Source: an uncultured Peptoniphilus sp. (lineage in GTDB: Bacteria > Bacillota > Clostridia > Tissierellales > Peptoniphilaceae). Taken from it: a stretch of 44,803 nucleotides of DNA. Shown piece by piece: positions 25,556 through 33,036 of the stretch. Position numbers and translations under genes: made by a program. The stretch covers positions 1 to 44,803 of the forward strand of contig NZ_CAMILN010000009.1 of the NCBI RefSeq assembly GCF_946222045.1. The letters are read 5' to 3'. The notes below the pieces were generated by a model. The model was not told where the DNA came from. It ran no database searches and worked only from the letters and a program-made list of their open reading frames with translations. How positions within the stretch are numbered: the stretch's first letter is position 1; each line of letters begins with the position of its first letter.

Positions 25556-25642
25556 GCTAGAGTGGCGGAATTGGCAGACGCACCAGACTCAAAATCTGGC
25601 GGTCGAAAGATCGTATGGGTTCAAGTCCCATCTTTAGCACCA
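25556..25642 (+). tRNA. tRNA-Leu (anticodon CAA)
   Basis: Acceptor GCTAGAG pairs with CTTTAGC (25632-25638); discriminator A and CCA (25640-25642) are encoded. The anticodon arm is CCAGA-CTCAAAA-TCTGG. The long variable arm CGGTCGAAAGATCG is typical of type II tRNA-Leu, and the T loop is TTCAAGT. Confidence 0.95.
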
Positions 25643-25651
25643 TTTTCTATT

Positions 25652-25719
25652 ATCGTGTATTATCGTTAATTGCCGTTTATTTGTATTTCATGCGGTTAAT
25701 GATGATACACGATTTTTTT
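25652..25719 (+). terminator. Long imperfect hairpin terminator after tRNA-Leu
   Basis: ATCGTGTATTATCGTTAATTGCCG and the inverted copy ending GATGATACACGAT (to 25712) form a stem of about 20 pairs with a few mismatches, followed by TTTTTTT. Confidence 0.6.
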
Positions 25720-25955
25720 ATAACCTGTAATATTGTTTTTTTGCCGTCTATTTATGCCAAAATCCACACCAAATGTCCACTTTTTTTTATAAGAGATCAT
25801 TCATATTTAATTATTAATCATTTAAAATCAATTTTTCCATTCGAAAAAAATTAAAAATTTTCACACCGACTTTAAACTATTTTTTACTAAAAATTATAAT
25901 TAGTTAAATATAAAAATTAAAATTTTATTTATTAAGTCATTAGTAAATAAAAGTA

Positions 25956-25964
25956 TGCTATAAT
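25956..25964 (+). promoter_or_regulatory. Extended -10 promoter placed for a leaderless transcript
   Basis: TGCTATAAT; the -10 ends at 25964 and the ATG of the next gene is at 25971, where transcription itself would be expected to begin. No ribosome-binding site lies between them. Confidence 0.6.
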
Positions 25965-25970
25965 AAATTC

Positions 25971-26366
25971 ATGAATAAGATAAAAAAAGCTGATGTTTTA
26001 GTTATTTTTTTAATAATTATTTCGTCTTTTCTTATTTATTTTTTCACCAACAAGTTACCGAAAGAAGATGAAATATCTTCTAAAAAACTTGTTATAACTG
26101 TTGACGGAAAAATTTATAAGGAAGTTGAATTAAATGAAGATACGAATTTAGATCTTGATATAGATACTAAGTACGGCAAGAACGAAGTTCATATAAATAA
26201 TGGAGAAGTTCATATGCATGAATCTGATTGCAAGGATAAGATTTGCATGAAGATGGGAAAAATTAGTCTAACAGGTGATTCTATTATTTGTCTACCTAAT
26301 AGACTTATGCTTAAGATTGTTGAAGACAAGCCTAGCGACGAGAGTTTGGATATGATAATAAAATGA
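25971..26366 (+). CDS. NusG domain II-containing membrane-anchored protein
   Basis: 131 residues: one N-terminal membrane helix (about 9-26), then an extracytoplasmic beta domain with the NusG-II family signature, seen here as CKDKICMKMGKISLTGDSIICLPNRL (residues about 87-112, Cys-rich). It is unrelated in role to transcription factor NusG. The gene is regularly found next to a Gx-type transporter gene, as here, where they overlap by four bases; the pair's function is not established. It has no Shine-Dalgarno sequence, and the promoter position suggests leaderless translation. Confidence 0.8.
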   Translation: MNKIKKADVLVIFLIIISSFLIYFFTNKLPKEDEISSKKLVITVDGKIYKEVELNEDTNLDLDIDTKYGKNEVHINNGEVHMHESDCKDKICMKMGKISLTGDSIICLPNRLMLKIVEDKPSDESLDMIIK

Positions 26367-26863
26367 GAAATAATAAAAAGTTAATTTACCTATCCCTCTT
26401 AAGTGCTCTTGGTATTGTGCTTGGTCTCTTTGAGTCCATGATTCCGCTACCTGTAGCTATTCCAGGAGCAAGACTTGGATTATCCAATATTGTTGTCCTA
26501 GTAACTATAGTTGCAATTGGCTACAAGGAGGGTTTTTTTGTAGCTATTTTTAAAACTATATTGTTGGGACTTGTGACTGGAGCAATTTCAAGTTTATTTT
26601 TCTCTATGGGTGGGGCGATACTCAGCTCTCTTTCTATGATTTTAGCCCACAAGTTTTTGAGAAAATATTTATCACTCATTGGTATTAGTGAAATAGGTTC
26701 TTTTTTTCACAACTTAGGTCAGGTTCTTGTGGCTTCATTTATAATGAGGACCACAGCAATCTTAGCCTATCTTCCAATTTTGGTTATTCTTGGTATTTTC
26801 ACAGGTTTTTTTGTTGGACTTACTTCAATCTATATAGTTGACAACACGAACATTTCTAAGTAG
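26363..26863 (+). CDS. Gx transporter family protein (heptaprenyl diphosphate synthase component I-like)
   Basis: 166 residues with about five membrane helices. The start KLIYLSLLSALGIVLGLFE, IPGARLGLSNIVVL and the Gly-rich FSMGGAILSSLSM match the family annotated as 'heptaprenyl diphosphate synthase component I' or Gx transporter, which resembles ECF substrate-binding (S) components. The enzyme name is historical; transport is the better guess. ATGA overlap with the NusG-II gene. Confidence 0.85.
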   Translation: MRNNKKLIYLSLLSALGIVLGLFESMIPLPVAIPGARLGLSNIVVLVTIVAIGYKEGFFVAIFKTILLGLVTGAISSLFFSMGGAILSSLSMILAHKFLRKYLSLIGISEIGSFFHNLGQVLVASFIMRTTAILAYLPILVILGIFTGFFVGLTSIYIVDNTNISK

Positions 26864-26871
26864 GGGTATAT

Positions 26872-27450
26872 ATGGAAAAAATTATTTTAGCATCAAATTC
26901 TCCAAGAAGAAGAGAAATTTTGGGAGAATTTATAGATTTTGAAATTATTACAAGAGAAATAAATGAAATTAAGGACGATACTTTTTCTCCCTGGGCAACT
27001 GTTATGGGTCTTGCCTTTGGAAAAGGTATTGAAGTTGCAAAAGAAAATGTAGACTCTATTGTTTTATCTGCTGATACCCTAGTGGAACTTGATGGAAAAC
27101 TAATGGGCAAACCTAAGAACAGGGATGAGGCGAGAGAAATGATTAAGTCTTTAAGTGGTAAGGTCCACAATGTTTATACGGCTTATGCTATTTTTAAATT
27201 GTCTCAAGGCATAAAGTATGTGGACTATGAAAAATCTTCTGTAAAATTTTATGACTTAAGCCATGAAGAAATTGAAAATTATTTGGATACATTAGAATAT
27301 GAAGACAAGGCTGGTGCCTACGGTATACAAGGCAAGGGAGCCTTACTTGTTGAAGAAATCAGGGGTGACTTTTTTAATATTGTTGGTCTTCCAATTGGAA
27401 AAATAAATAGAGACCTAATTAGATTATTTGATTTTAATTTATGGCAATAA
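26872..27450 (+). CDS. maf: Maf-family nucleoside triphosphate pyrophosphatase
   Basis: 192 residues. ILASNSPRRREILGE at the start, VLSADTLVELDGKLMGKPK and YEDKAGAYGIQGKGALLVE are Maf signatures; the acidic residue in SADT is the catalytic base. Maf proteins hydrolyse dTTP/UTP or modified nucleotides. It lies eight bases after the Gx gene and 16 before radC, the usual maf-radC order. Confidence 0.95.
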   Translation: MEKIILASNSPRRREILGEFIDFEIITREINEIKDDTFSPWATVMGLAFGKGIEVAKENVDSIVLSADTLVELDGKLMGKPKNRDEAREMIKSLSGKVHNVYTAYAIFKLSQGIKYVDYEKSSVKFYDLSHEEIENYLDTLEYEDKAGAYGIQGKGALLVEEIRGDFFNIVGLPIGKINRDLIRLFDFNLWQ

Positions 27451-27466
27451 GTGATTGGTGGTCTAG

Positions 27467-28186
27467 ATGAAAGAGAGAGATTTTGAAAAATACACTATAA
27501 AGGAAATGCCAGAGGACGAAAGGCCTCAAGAGAAACTAATTAAGTTTGGTCCAGATTATCTTTCTAATGCTGAACTCCTAGCCCTAATTATTAGAACAGG
27601 AAATAGGAAGGGAGACTCAGCCATTGATACTGCTACTAAGGTTTTGAGGTCCCTTAGGACAGCTAATGATTCTAATGGATTAAATTCATTAAAGAATGCA
27701 AATCTTTCTAATCTTATGGAGGTTGACGGAATAGGAGAGGCAAAGGCTGCTATGATTTTGGCGGCAGTCCAACTGGGCATAAGACTTGCTGTTTCAAGTA
27801 ATGGAACAAAGATAAGAGTTACTTCGCCATCTATAGCTGCTAATTATGTGTTGAGCGAGATGAGTGTATTGGAGCAAGAACACTTTAGGATTATGACCCT
27901 TAATACAAAGAAGGAAATAAACTTTATTAGAGAAATTTCTAAGGGTACTATTAATATGACTATAGTCCATGCAAGGGAAGTTTTTAGGGCCGCCATATCT
28001 GACAATGCTCACAGCATAATTCTATTACATAATCACCCAACAGGTGATCCAAGCCCATCAAAGGAAGATATCGGGCTAACAAAAAATTTAATTGAGGCTT
28101 CCAAGATTATTGGTATAGACATCTTGGATCATATAATAATTGGAGACAACAGATACTTTAGTTTTCTTGAAGAAGGACTTTTATAG
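27467..28186 (+). CDS. radC: RadC family JAMM/MPN-domain protein
   Basis: 239 residues. A helix-hairpin-helix region (LMEVDGIGEAKAAMI, 83-97) precedes the MPN+ domain with the zinc motif His188, His190 and Asp201 in LLHNHPTGDPSPSKED. The historic DNA-repair role is disputed and the true activity is unknown. In rod-shaped Firmicutes radC is commonly followed by mreBCD; here an SGNH hydrolase and pilus genes follow. Confidence 0.95.
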   Translation: MKERDFEKYTIKEMPEDERPQEKLIKFGPDYLSNAELLALIIRTGNRKGDSAIDTATKVLRSLRTANDSNGLNSLKNANLSNLMEVDGIGEAKAAMILAAVQLGIRLAVSSNGTKIRVTSPSIAANYVLSEMSVLEQEHFRIMTLNTKKEINFIREISKGTINMTIVHAREVFRAAISDNAHSIILLHNHPTGDPSPSKEDIGLTKNLIEASKIIGIDILDHIIIGDNRYFSFLEEGLL

Positions 28187-28194
28187 GAGGGCTT

Positions 28195-28743
28195 ATGAAA
28201 TTTTGTGCCTTAGGTGATTCGATTTTTGAGGGATTTTTAGTAGGAGGAAAATCCTTAATTTATTACTTATCGGGAAAAGGTTATGATATTGATAACTATG
28301 GGGTTAATGGTTTAACTAGTGACGAACTACTTTTGACACTAGATAACTTAATTGCCTATGATGTGAATTTAGTTTGCATTGGTTTAAATGATTTTTATAA
28401 TGGAAAATCTCTTGATCATGTCTTAGATAATATTTTTAAAATTGTAGATAAGTTAAAAATAAATAAGGGGAAAATTTTTATAATAACACCTTACCCAACG
28501 TCTTTTTTAAACCTTGACGAAGCCTATAAAAGTTTTATAAATTTTACTTCTGTAAATAAAAAGATAGAAGATTTTGATAGGATTTTAAAGGAAAGAGAAG
28601 GAGACTACAGGGTCGTATCCTTCTACGATTATGCTAAAGAAAACTACATAGAAGAAGACCTTATAGATGGAATTCATCCTAACACAAGGCTTCACAAGGA
28701 CTTAGCAGCTTATCTTGAGGAAAAATTAAATGGATATTTATGA
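28195..28743 (+). CDS. SGNH/GDSL-family hydrolase
   Basis: 182 residues without a signal peptide. Block I is ALGDSIFEG (Ser9 nucleophile), block II NGLTSDELL, block III IGLNDFY and block V DGIHPN with the catalytic Asp and His. The family includes esterases, lipases and carbohydrate deacetylases; the substrate is unknown. AGGAGGG precedes the ATG, and its end overlaps the PilO-like gene by 14 bases, so the product may modify pilins, wall polymers or something unrelated. Confidence 0.88.
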   Translation: MKFCALGDSIFEGFLVGGKSLIYYLSGKGYDIDNYGVNGLTSDELLLTLDNLIAYDVNLVCIGLNDFYNGKSLDHVLDNIFKIVDKLKINKGKIFIITPYPTSFLNLDEAYKSFINFTSVNKKIEDFDRILKEREGDYRVVSFYDYAKENYIEEDLIDGIHPNTRLHKDLAAYLEEKLNGYL

Positions 28744-29872
28744 TATTTTTTGCAAAAAAATTGGATATCGAAAACTTTCAAAGAGAGAGAAAATTTTATC
28801 CAGCCTTTTGATTTTACTTTTAATTGAATTTTTATTTTATAATTTTCTATTAAAGAATGAAGTCCAAAGCACATCTGAAGCAAGCCTTAAGGATAATATG
28901 CCTGTAATCGAAGAAGAATTTACATATAAGGGCTTCCATGACTTCTCACAAGATAAATTAGAAAAAATTGCTAAGGAAAGCAATATAAGTAAAGATAATT
29001 TTTCTAAAGAGTCTCAAAGTGATATTGAAAGTTTAATTATTAAGGGGAGCGTAAACTCTAATAACTTAAATAAAATTGAGAACCTTATTAATTACTATGG
29101 ATACTCCAGTATTGACTTGACTAGAAGTGACGAAGGGAATTTCAATTACAGGCTTAAAGCAGAAAAACCTTCAAAGGCAATTTATTATAGCGATTTAAAG
29201 AAGGCTTACTTTGGAGAAAATAAACTAATTGAAGGGAAAAAATCAGAAAATAAAGAAAAGCAAGAAGCAAGTGATGAGAAAAACTCTGAAAAAATTACTA
29301 ATACCAAGAAAAATATTCAATTAAAGAACAAAAAGCAAAGTAATATTAAGAATAAAGCTAAGAATCAAAAGCAAATCAAGGGTCATGAAGAGACAATAAA
29401 AAATTTAGATAATAATAGTATTTCAGCTAAGCCCTTAAATTTAAGAGATTCAATTAAAAATGAAAGTATATTTGAACAAGATAAAACTAAATCTAGCGAA
29501 GAGGGTTTAAAGTTTATTGAAAGCGATAATATAAAATTAGATTATTATCAAGAAGATGGAATAACATCTGTCTTTGCAAGTAAAAAGAATTTAAATGACA
29601 AATTGAAACTTGGAGTGGACAGACACTGCAATGGTCTTTCCTTTTCTATATATCTTCCAAAAAAGTCTTTTAGAGAAATGGGAACTATAAATATTGCTGG
29701 AGAAAATCTTCCTTTTAGTGGAGAAATTCTTGAGAACCAGTGGACTAGAATAAATTTAGCCCAAGACGATATAAGTTATATTTACTTTATAGCAGAAGAG
29801 AATGAAGATTTACTTTTATTTTTAAAAGAAGTTGATTACTATGAAGAAGAACAAAGCCTTTACCCTAATTGA
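28730..29872 (+). CDS. PilO/GspM-like pilus assembly membrane protein
   Basis: 380 residues. A short cytoplasmic start KLSKREKIL leads into one membrane helix (about 22-41); the rest is outside the membrane and includes a Lys/Asn/Glu-rich low-complexity stretch (about 170-235) and a beta-rich C-terminal domain (about 265-375). The 'LS.REK' start plus a single helix is the PilO/GspM layout, and the position directly before four pseudopilin genes supports that role; overall sequence similarity is weak. It would pair with the PilM/N-like protein encoded at 20348. Confidence 0.5.
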   Translation: MDIYDIFCKKIGYRKLSKREKILSSLLILLLIEFLFYNFLLKNEVQSTSEASLKDNMPVIEEEFTYKGFHDFSQDKLEKIAKESNISKDNFSKESQSDIESLIIKGSVNSNNLNKIENLINYYGYSSIDLTRSDEGNFNYRLKAEKPSKAIYYSDLKKAYFGENKLIEGKKSENKEKQEASDEKNSEKITNTKKNIQLKNKKQSNIKNKAKNQKQIKGHEETIKNLDNNSISAKPLNLRDSIKNESIFEQDKTKSSEEGLKFIESDNIKLDYYQEDGITSVFASKKNLNDKLKLGVDRHCNGLSFSIYLPKKSFREMGTINIAGENLPFSGEILENQWTRINLAQDDISYIYFIAEENEDLLLFLKEVDYYEEEQSLYPN

Positions 29873-30281
29873 GTTAGTGATTAGCATAGGCATAATTTTA
29901 GTTTTACTTAGCATTGGAGGACTTAATTTTAAAATAAGGGACAGGGTTCAGGCTAGAGAACAAGTAAAAGAACTAGCACTTGATTTAAAATTTTTGAAAA
30001 ATTATTCTCAAATAAATAATTTGAGGACTTCAATGACTTTAAATGACCAAGGTTACTCAATAAAATTTGGTAAAAAGTCAAAAGAAGTTAAATTTAATTC
30101 TCTTCTTAAATTAGAGTCCACAAACCTCAGCGAAATTACTTTTTCAAAAAAAGGTAAGCCTTCTTATGTAAATGAAAAATCATCAGCTGGAACAATGATT
30201 TTTTCCATTGGTGATAAGAAATATAAGATTACTATTCAGCCAGTGACAGGTAAGGTGAATTTTATTGATTATAAAGAATAA
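29841..30281 (+). CDS. Pseudopilin, GspH/FimT-like
   Basis: 146 residues from ATG 29841; a TTG three codons earlier is possible. The leader MKKNKA precedes FTLIELVISIGIILVLLSI, so the residue before the cleavage site is Ala rather than the usual Gly, with Glu5 kept. The body is beta-rich and ends TIQPVTGKVNFIDYKE, reminiscent of GspH/FimT and ComGD minor pilins ('TG.v.f'). First of four consecutive pseudopilin-like genes; it overlaps the PilO-like gene by 32 bases. Confidence 0.8.
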   Translation: MKKNKAFTLIELVISIGIILVLLSIGGLNFKIRDRVQAREQVKELALDLKFLKNYSQINNLRTSMTLNDQGYSIKFGKKSKEVKFNSLLKLESTNLSEITFSKKGKPSYVNEKSSAGTMIFSIGDKKYKITIQPVTGKVNFIDYKE

Positions 30282-30645
30282 GCACAAGGGCCACTTAATG
30301 CTTGAAGTTTTATTTTCTATTGCTCTCTTGACACTAATAGCGTCAACAATTCTTCCTAATGTAATAAGTCTTTTAAAGAATCAGAAATATATCGGCGAGA
30401 GGGAAGAACTTATAAGCCTTATGTCATCTAGGATGGAAGAAGTAATTGGTAGCTCCTACAATAATGAAGACTTAGATTTTCACTTTGATGATGCCGATGG
30501 TTTTAATGATAAATTTAAGATTGAAGTTGAGAAGGAGTCAGAAGATAAGTTAGACCATATAATTTTAAGGGGAAAGAGACGAGGTTCTGATGAAGAGATT
30601 AAGATGGAGGTATACCTCAAAAAGGGAGGCCTATTCACTGATTGA
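30265..30645 (+). CDS. Pseudopilin, GspI-like
   Basis: 126 residues from a TTG start with AAGGTG eight bases before it; the first downstream ATG falls inside the pilin helix and would remove the leader. Leader MIIKNKHKG is followed by HLMLEVLFSIALLTLIASTI, with Gly before the cleavage site and Glu5 present but His in place of Phe at +1. ISLMSSRMEEVI after the helix resembles the GspI 'A..la..kleel' region. Overlaps its neighbours on both sides. Confidence 0.75.
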   Translation: MIIKNKHKGHLMLEVLFSIALLTLIASTILPNVISLLKNQKYIGEREELISLMSSRMEEVIGSSYNNEDLDFHFDDADGFNDKFKIEVEKESEDKLDHIILRGKRRGSDEEIKMEVYLKKGGLFTD

Positions 30646-31096
30646 ACTTGTTATGTCCATGGCCATGCTCTTAATAATTGGGATGTTAATAACATCAATC
30701 TTGGGAGTGTCTCAGAAGGCCCTGACAAAAACCTACGAAAATGAAAATATTTCATCTGACTTGTCCTACGCCTTGGGTTACATAAAAGATGAGATTACTT
30801 CAAGTGATTACTATACAGTTGTTGGTGGAAAAATTTATTTTATCCAGCCAGTTGAAAATAAGTTTAATTATGTTTTCTTTGGACTAAAGAACAATAAAGT
30901 TTACAGGTATTCCCTTCTGAGGGACAGGTTAGGCAAAACGGAAAAGATTGACTCCGACGGAGTCAATGCACTAGTAGATAACATTTCTTCATTTTCTATT
31001 GATGATGAAGGAGATTATTTTTCTATAAAAATTGGATATAAGGATAAAGAAGAAATTATAAGAAAGATTGCAAAGAGGTCAAGACTTTATGAGTAA
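30590..31096 (+). CDS. Pseudopilin, GspJ-like
   Basis: 168 residues. The leader has Ala before the cut (KREA / YSLIELVMSMAMLLIIG), with Glu5 retained. The following region (SSDLSYALGYIKDEITSSDYY, then IYFIQP) matches the layout of GspJ/ComGF-type proteins, which carry a long helix and a beta domain. It starts inside the GspI-like gene (56-base overlap) with a GAGG site, and overlaps the next gene by eight bases from ATG 31089. Confidence 0.75.
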   Translation: MKRLRWRYTSKREAYSLIELVMSMAMLLIIGMLITSILGVSQKALTKTYENENISSDLSYALGYIKDEITSSDYYTVVGGKIYFIQPVENKFNYVFFGLKNNKVYRYSLLRDRLGKTEKIDSDGVNALVDNISSFSIDDEGDYFSIKIGYKDKEEIIRKIAKRSRLYE

Positions 31097-32054
31097 AAGA
31101 GAAAAGGGATATATTTATATTTTTACAATTTTACTCATTAGCCTCCTAGCAATCTTTTTTTATTTTATTTACTCCTACATGTCTGGTTCTACTTACATAA
31201 GTAAAAATAGGCTGGAGTCTCTTCAAGCGAATTATGCTCTTGAGTCAACACTTAATATAAAAATCTCACAAGATGACTTTCAAAAAGACCTAGAAGATTT
31301 TATTTTTAAAGACTCCTCTAATAAGTTAGGGATAAAAAAACTTCCAGAAGATACTGAACTCTTAAGTCTTAATTTTAAGAAAGAAGATTATGAAGATGAA
31401 AAAAATAAGGATATAGACTTAATTAGCCTCAAGAGTCAAATCAAATATAAGGATACTCTTGTTGGCGGAAGGATCCGAGGTCACTACATAAATGAAATTT
31501 ATAAGGAAGAAGATGGAATTCTAAATTCATCTAAAGTTTCTAGTGAAGATTTAAATAGTTTAAGAGAAAAATTTGCAAGCGATGATTGGACAGATAAAAA
31601 TAATAAAAAATTATATCTTGATGGCGATTTTATTTATGATTATCAGGATGGGGAATATATTATTTTCGAAGAGATAGAAGTGTACGATGAAGAAAGTGAT
31701 TCTTACATCAAAAAATTAAATCCACTTTATGATGTATCAAAAAAAGATATAATTATTCAAAAGTCAGGAACTTTAAAATTTTTATCATCTACTAGGGGTC
31801 AAATTTTCATAATAAATGATAAAGTTGTGTTTAATGATAATACATTATCTGGTATAATTATTCTAAAGGAAAATGCACAAATTGCTAATACTTGCACTTT
31901 AAATGGATATTTAATAGACCTATATGATAGAAACTCAGGTATAGGAGTTAAATATTCTTCACGAGTCTTCAGTTTATATGGTTATTTGTTGCCTGAATAC
32001 ATAAAATTTCAGCCAATTTCACTTAACTACTACGACATAGAAGATAATACTTAA
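31089..32054 (+). CDS. Pseudopilin-like tip protein (GspK/PilX-like)
   Basis: 321 residues from ATG 31089, which has AAGAGGT upstream; a TTG at 31068 is less likely. MSKREKG is followed by YIYIFTILLISLLAIFFYF, a prepilin-like helix without Glu5, as in GspK. NRLESLQANYALESTLNI after the helix recalls the PilX/GspK 'N.....A..AaEa.l' signature. It is the largest of the four pseudopilin-like proteins, as GspK is in type II secretion systems. The C-terminal 200 residues are not recognised. Confidence 0.65.
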   Translation: MSKREKGYIYIFTILLISLLAIFFYFIYSYMSGSTYISKNRLESLQANYALESTLNIKISQDDFQKDLEDFIFKDSSNKLGIKKLPEDTELLSLNFKKEDYEDEKNKDIDLISLKSQIKYKDTLVGGRIRGHYINEIYKEEDGILNSSKVSSEDLNSLREKFASDDWTDKNNKKLYLDGDFIYDYQDGEYIIFEEIEVYDEESDSYIKKLNPLYDVSKKDIIIQKSGTLKFLSSTRGQIFIINDKVVFNDNTLSGIIILKENAQIANTCTLNGYLIDLYDRNSGIGVKYSSRVFSLYGYLLPEYIKFQPISLNYYDIEDNT

Positions 32055-32068
32055 ATATGGAGGATAAT

Positions 32069-32626
32069 ATGATCAACGCAGGAGAATTAAGAAAAGGACT
32101 TACATTTGAATGGGATGGAGATGTTTGGGAAGTTATTGATTTCCAACACGTTAAGCCAGGAAAGGGAGCTGCCTTTGTAAGAAGTAAAATTAAATCAGTA
32201 CTAACTGGTGGAATTAGAGACACTACTTTTAACCCATCTGAAAAATTTGAAAGAGTTGTTATTGAAAACAAAGAAATGCAATACCTATATTCTGACGGTG
32301 AACTTTACTACTTCATGGATCAAGAATCCTACGAACAAATCCCACTAGAAAAAGACATGGTTGAAGATGCTCTTAACTTTATAAAAGAAAACGACATGGC
32401 TACTATTAACTTCTACAAGGGAAAGGCATTTAGGGTAACTCCTCCTAATTTTGTTGAATTAGAAGTTACTCAAACAGAACCAGGTGTAAAGGGAGATACA
32501 TCAAGTGGTGGATCTAAACCAGCTACAGTTGAAACAGGCTTTACTCTTAACGTGCCACTATTTATCAACACAGGTGATATGATAAGAATTGACACTAGAG
32601 ATGGCGAATATATGTCTAGAGTTTAA
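32069..32626 (+). CDS. efp: Translation elongation factor P
   Basis: 185 residues from ATG 32069, preceded by GGAGG; an in-frame ATG at 32057 overlaps that site and is not used. KOW-like domain I shows FQHVKPGKGAAFVRSK with Lys32 at the position modified in other bacteria; the two OB domains follow and the end GDMIRIDTRDGEYMSRV is typical. EF-P rescues ribosomes stalled at polyproline. It is co-transcribed with the pilus genes (14-base gap). Confidence 0.98.
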   Translation: MINAGELRKGLTFEWDGDVWEVIDFQHVKPGKGAAFVRSKIKSVLTGGIRDTTFNPSEKFERVVIENKEMQYLYSDGELYYFMDQESYEQIPLEKDMVEDALNFIKENDMATINFYKGKAFRVTPPNFVELEVTQTEPGVKGDTSSGGSKPATVETGFTLNVPLFINTGDMIRIDTRDGEYMSRV

Positions 32627-32638
32627 TTTGGAGGAAAC

Positions 32639-32947
32639 ATGGAATATTTATTAAAGAGAATATCTTACTTACAAGGTCTTTGTGATGGATATGATTTAGA
32701 CACTACTACGAATGAAGGAAAAATTATTTCTGAACTTGTAGATATTCTAAGTGATGTTATCGATGAAATGAGAGAATCTCGTGAAGAAATTGAAGACTAT
32801 GTAGATATTATTGAAGAAGATCTTGCTGATCTTGAAGATTATGTTTATGAAAATGACGACATTGAATTCGACCTTTATGATGATGATTTCGACTTTGACG
32901 ATTTAGAAATTTATGACGAAGACGAAGAAGAGGCAGAAGAAGAATAA
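32639..32947 (+). CDS. CD1247 N-terminal-domain acidic protein
   Basis: 102 residues. The start YLLKRISYLQGLCDGYDLD and the helical DYVDIIEEDLADLEDYVYE match the CD1247 N-terminal domain seen beside efp in many Clostridia. The last third is almost entirely Asp and Glu. The C-terminal zinc-ribbon part of longer relatives is missing. No function is established. Confidence 0.75.
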   Translation: MEYLLKRISYLQGLCDGYDLDTTTNEGKIISELVDILSDVIDEMRESREEIEDYVDIIEEDLADLEDYVYENDDIEFDLYDDDFDFDDLEIYDEDEEEAEEE

Positions 32948-32957
32948 AATATTTTAA

Positions 32958-32985
32958 AAGGCGAGGTTAACCCTCGTCTTTTTTA
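32958..32985 (+). terminator. Terminator ending the NusG-II to CD1247 operon
   Basis: AAGGCGAGG (32958-32966) pairs with CCTCGTCTT (32972-32980), with one G-U pair, followed by TTTT. It is the only terminator seen from 25971 to here. Confidence 0.85.
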
Positions 32986-33036
32986 GGATGTAGAATTTTA
33001 TTTGATTTTTTAAGATTTTATTTAAGAGGAGTTTAT

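Larger units (their letters stand above)
25643..25970. other. Gene-free, AT-rich stretch after tRNA-Leu
   Basis: 328 bases without a credible gene. It contains a long imperfect hairpin with a T run (25652-25719), an imperfect direct repeat TTGCCGTYTATTT at 25670-25682 and 25741-25753, a CCACACCAAATGTCCAC stretch near 25764-25780, and at its right end an extended -10 promoter. A tRNA 3' end followed by short repeats is the usual place for an integrated element, but no integrase or duplicated tRNA end is visible. Confidence 0.5.

Noticed and set aside
25415..25854. Reading frames across the tRNA pair
   Set aside because: They follow from tRNA sequence and AT-rich spacer; tRNA structure explains the region.
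25643..25970. Prophage or integrative element attachment site called as a feature
   Set aside because: No integrase, no duplicated tRNA end and no cargo are visible, so it is kept only as a low-interest finding.
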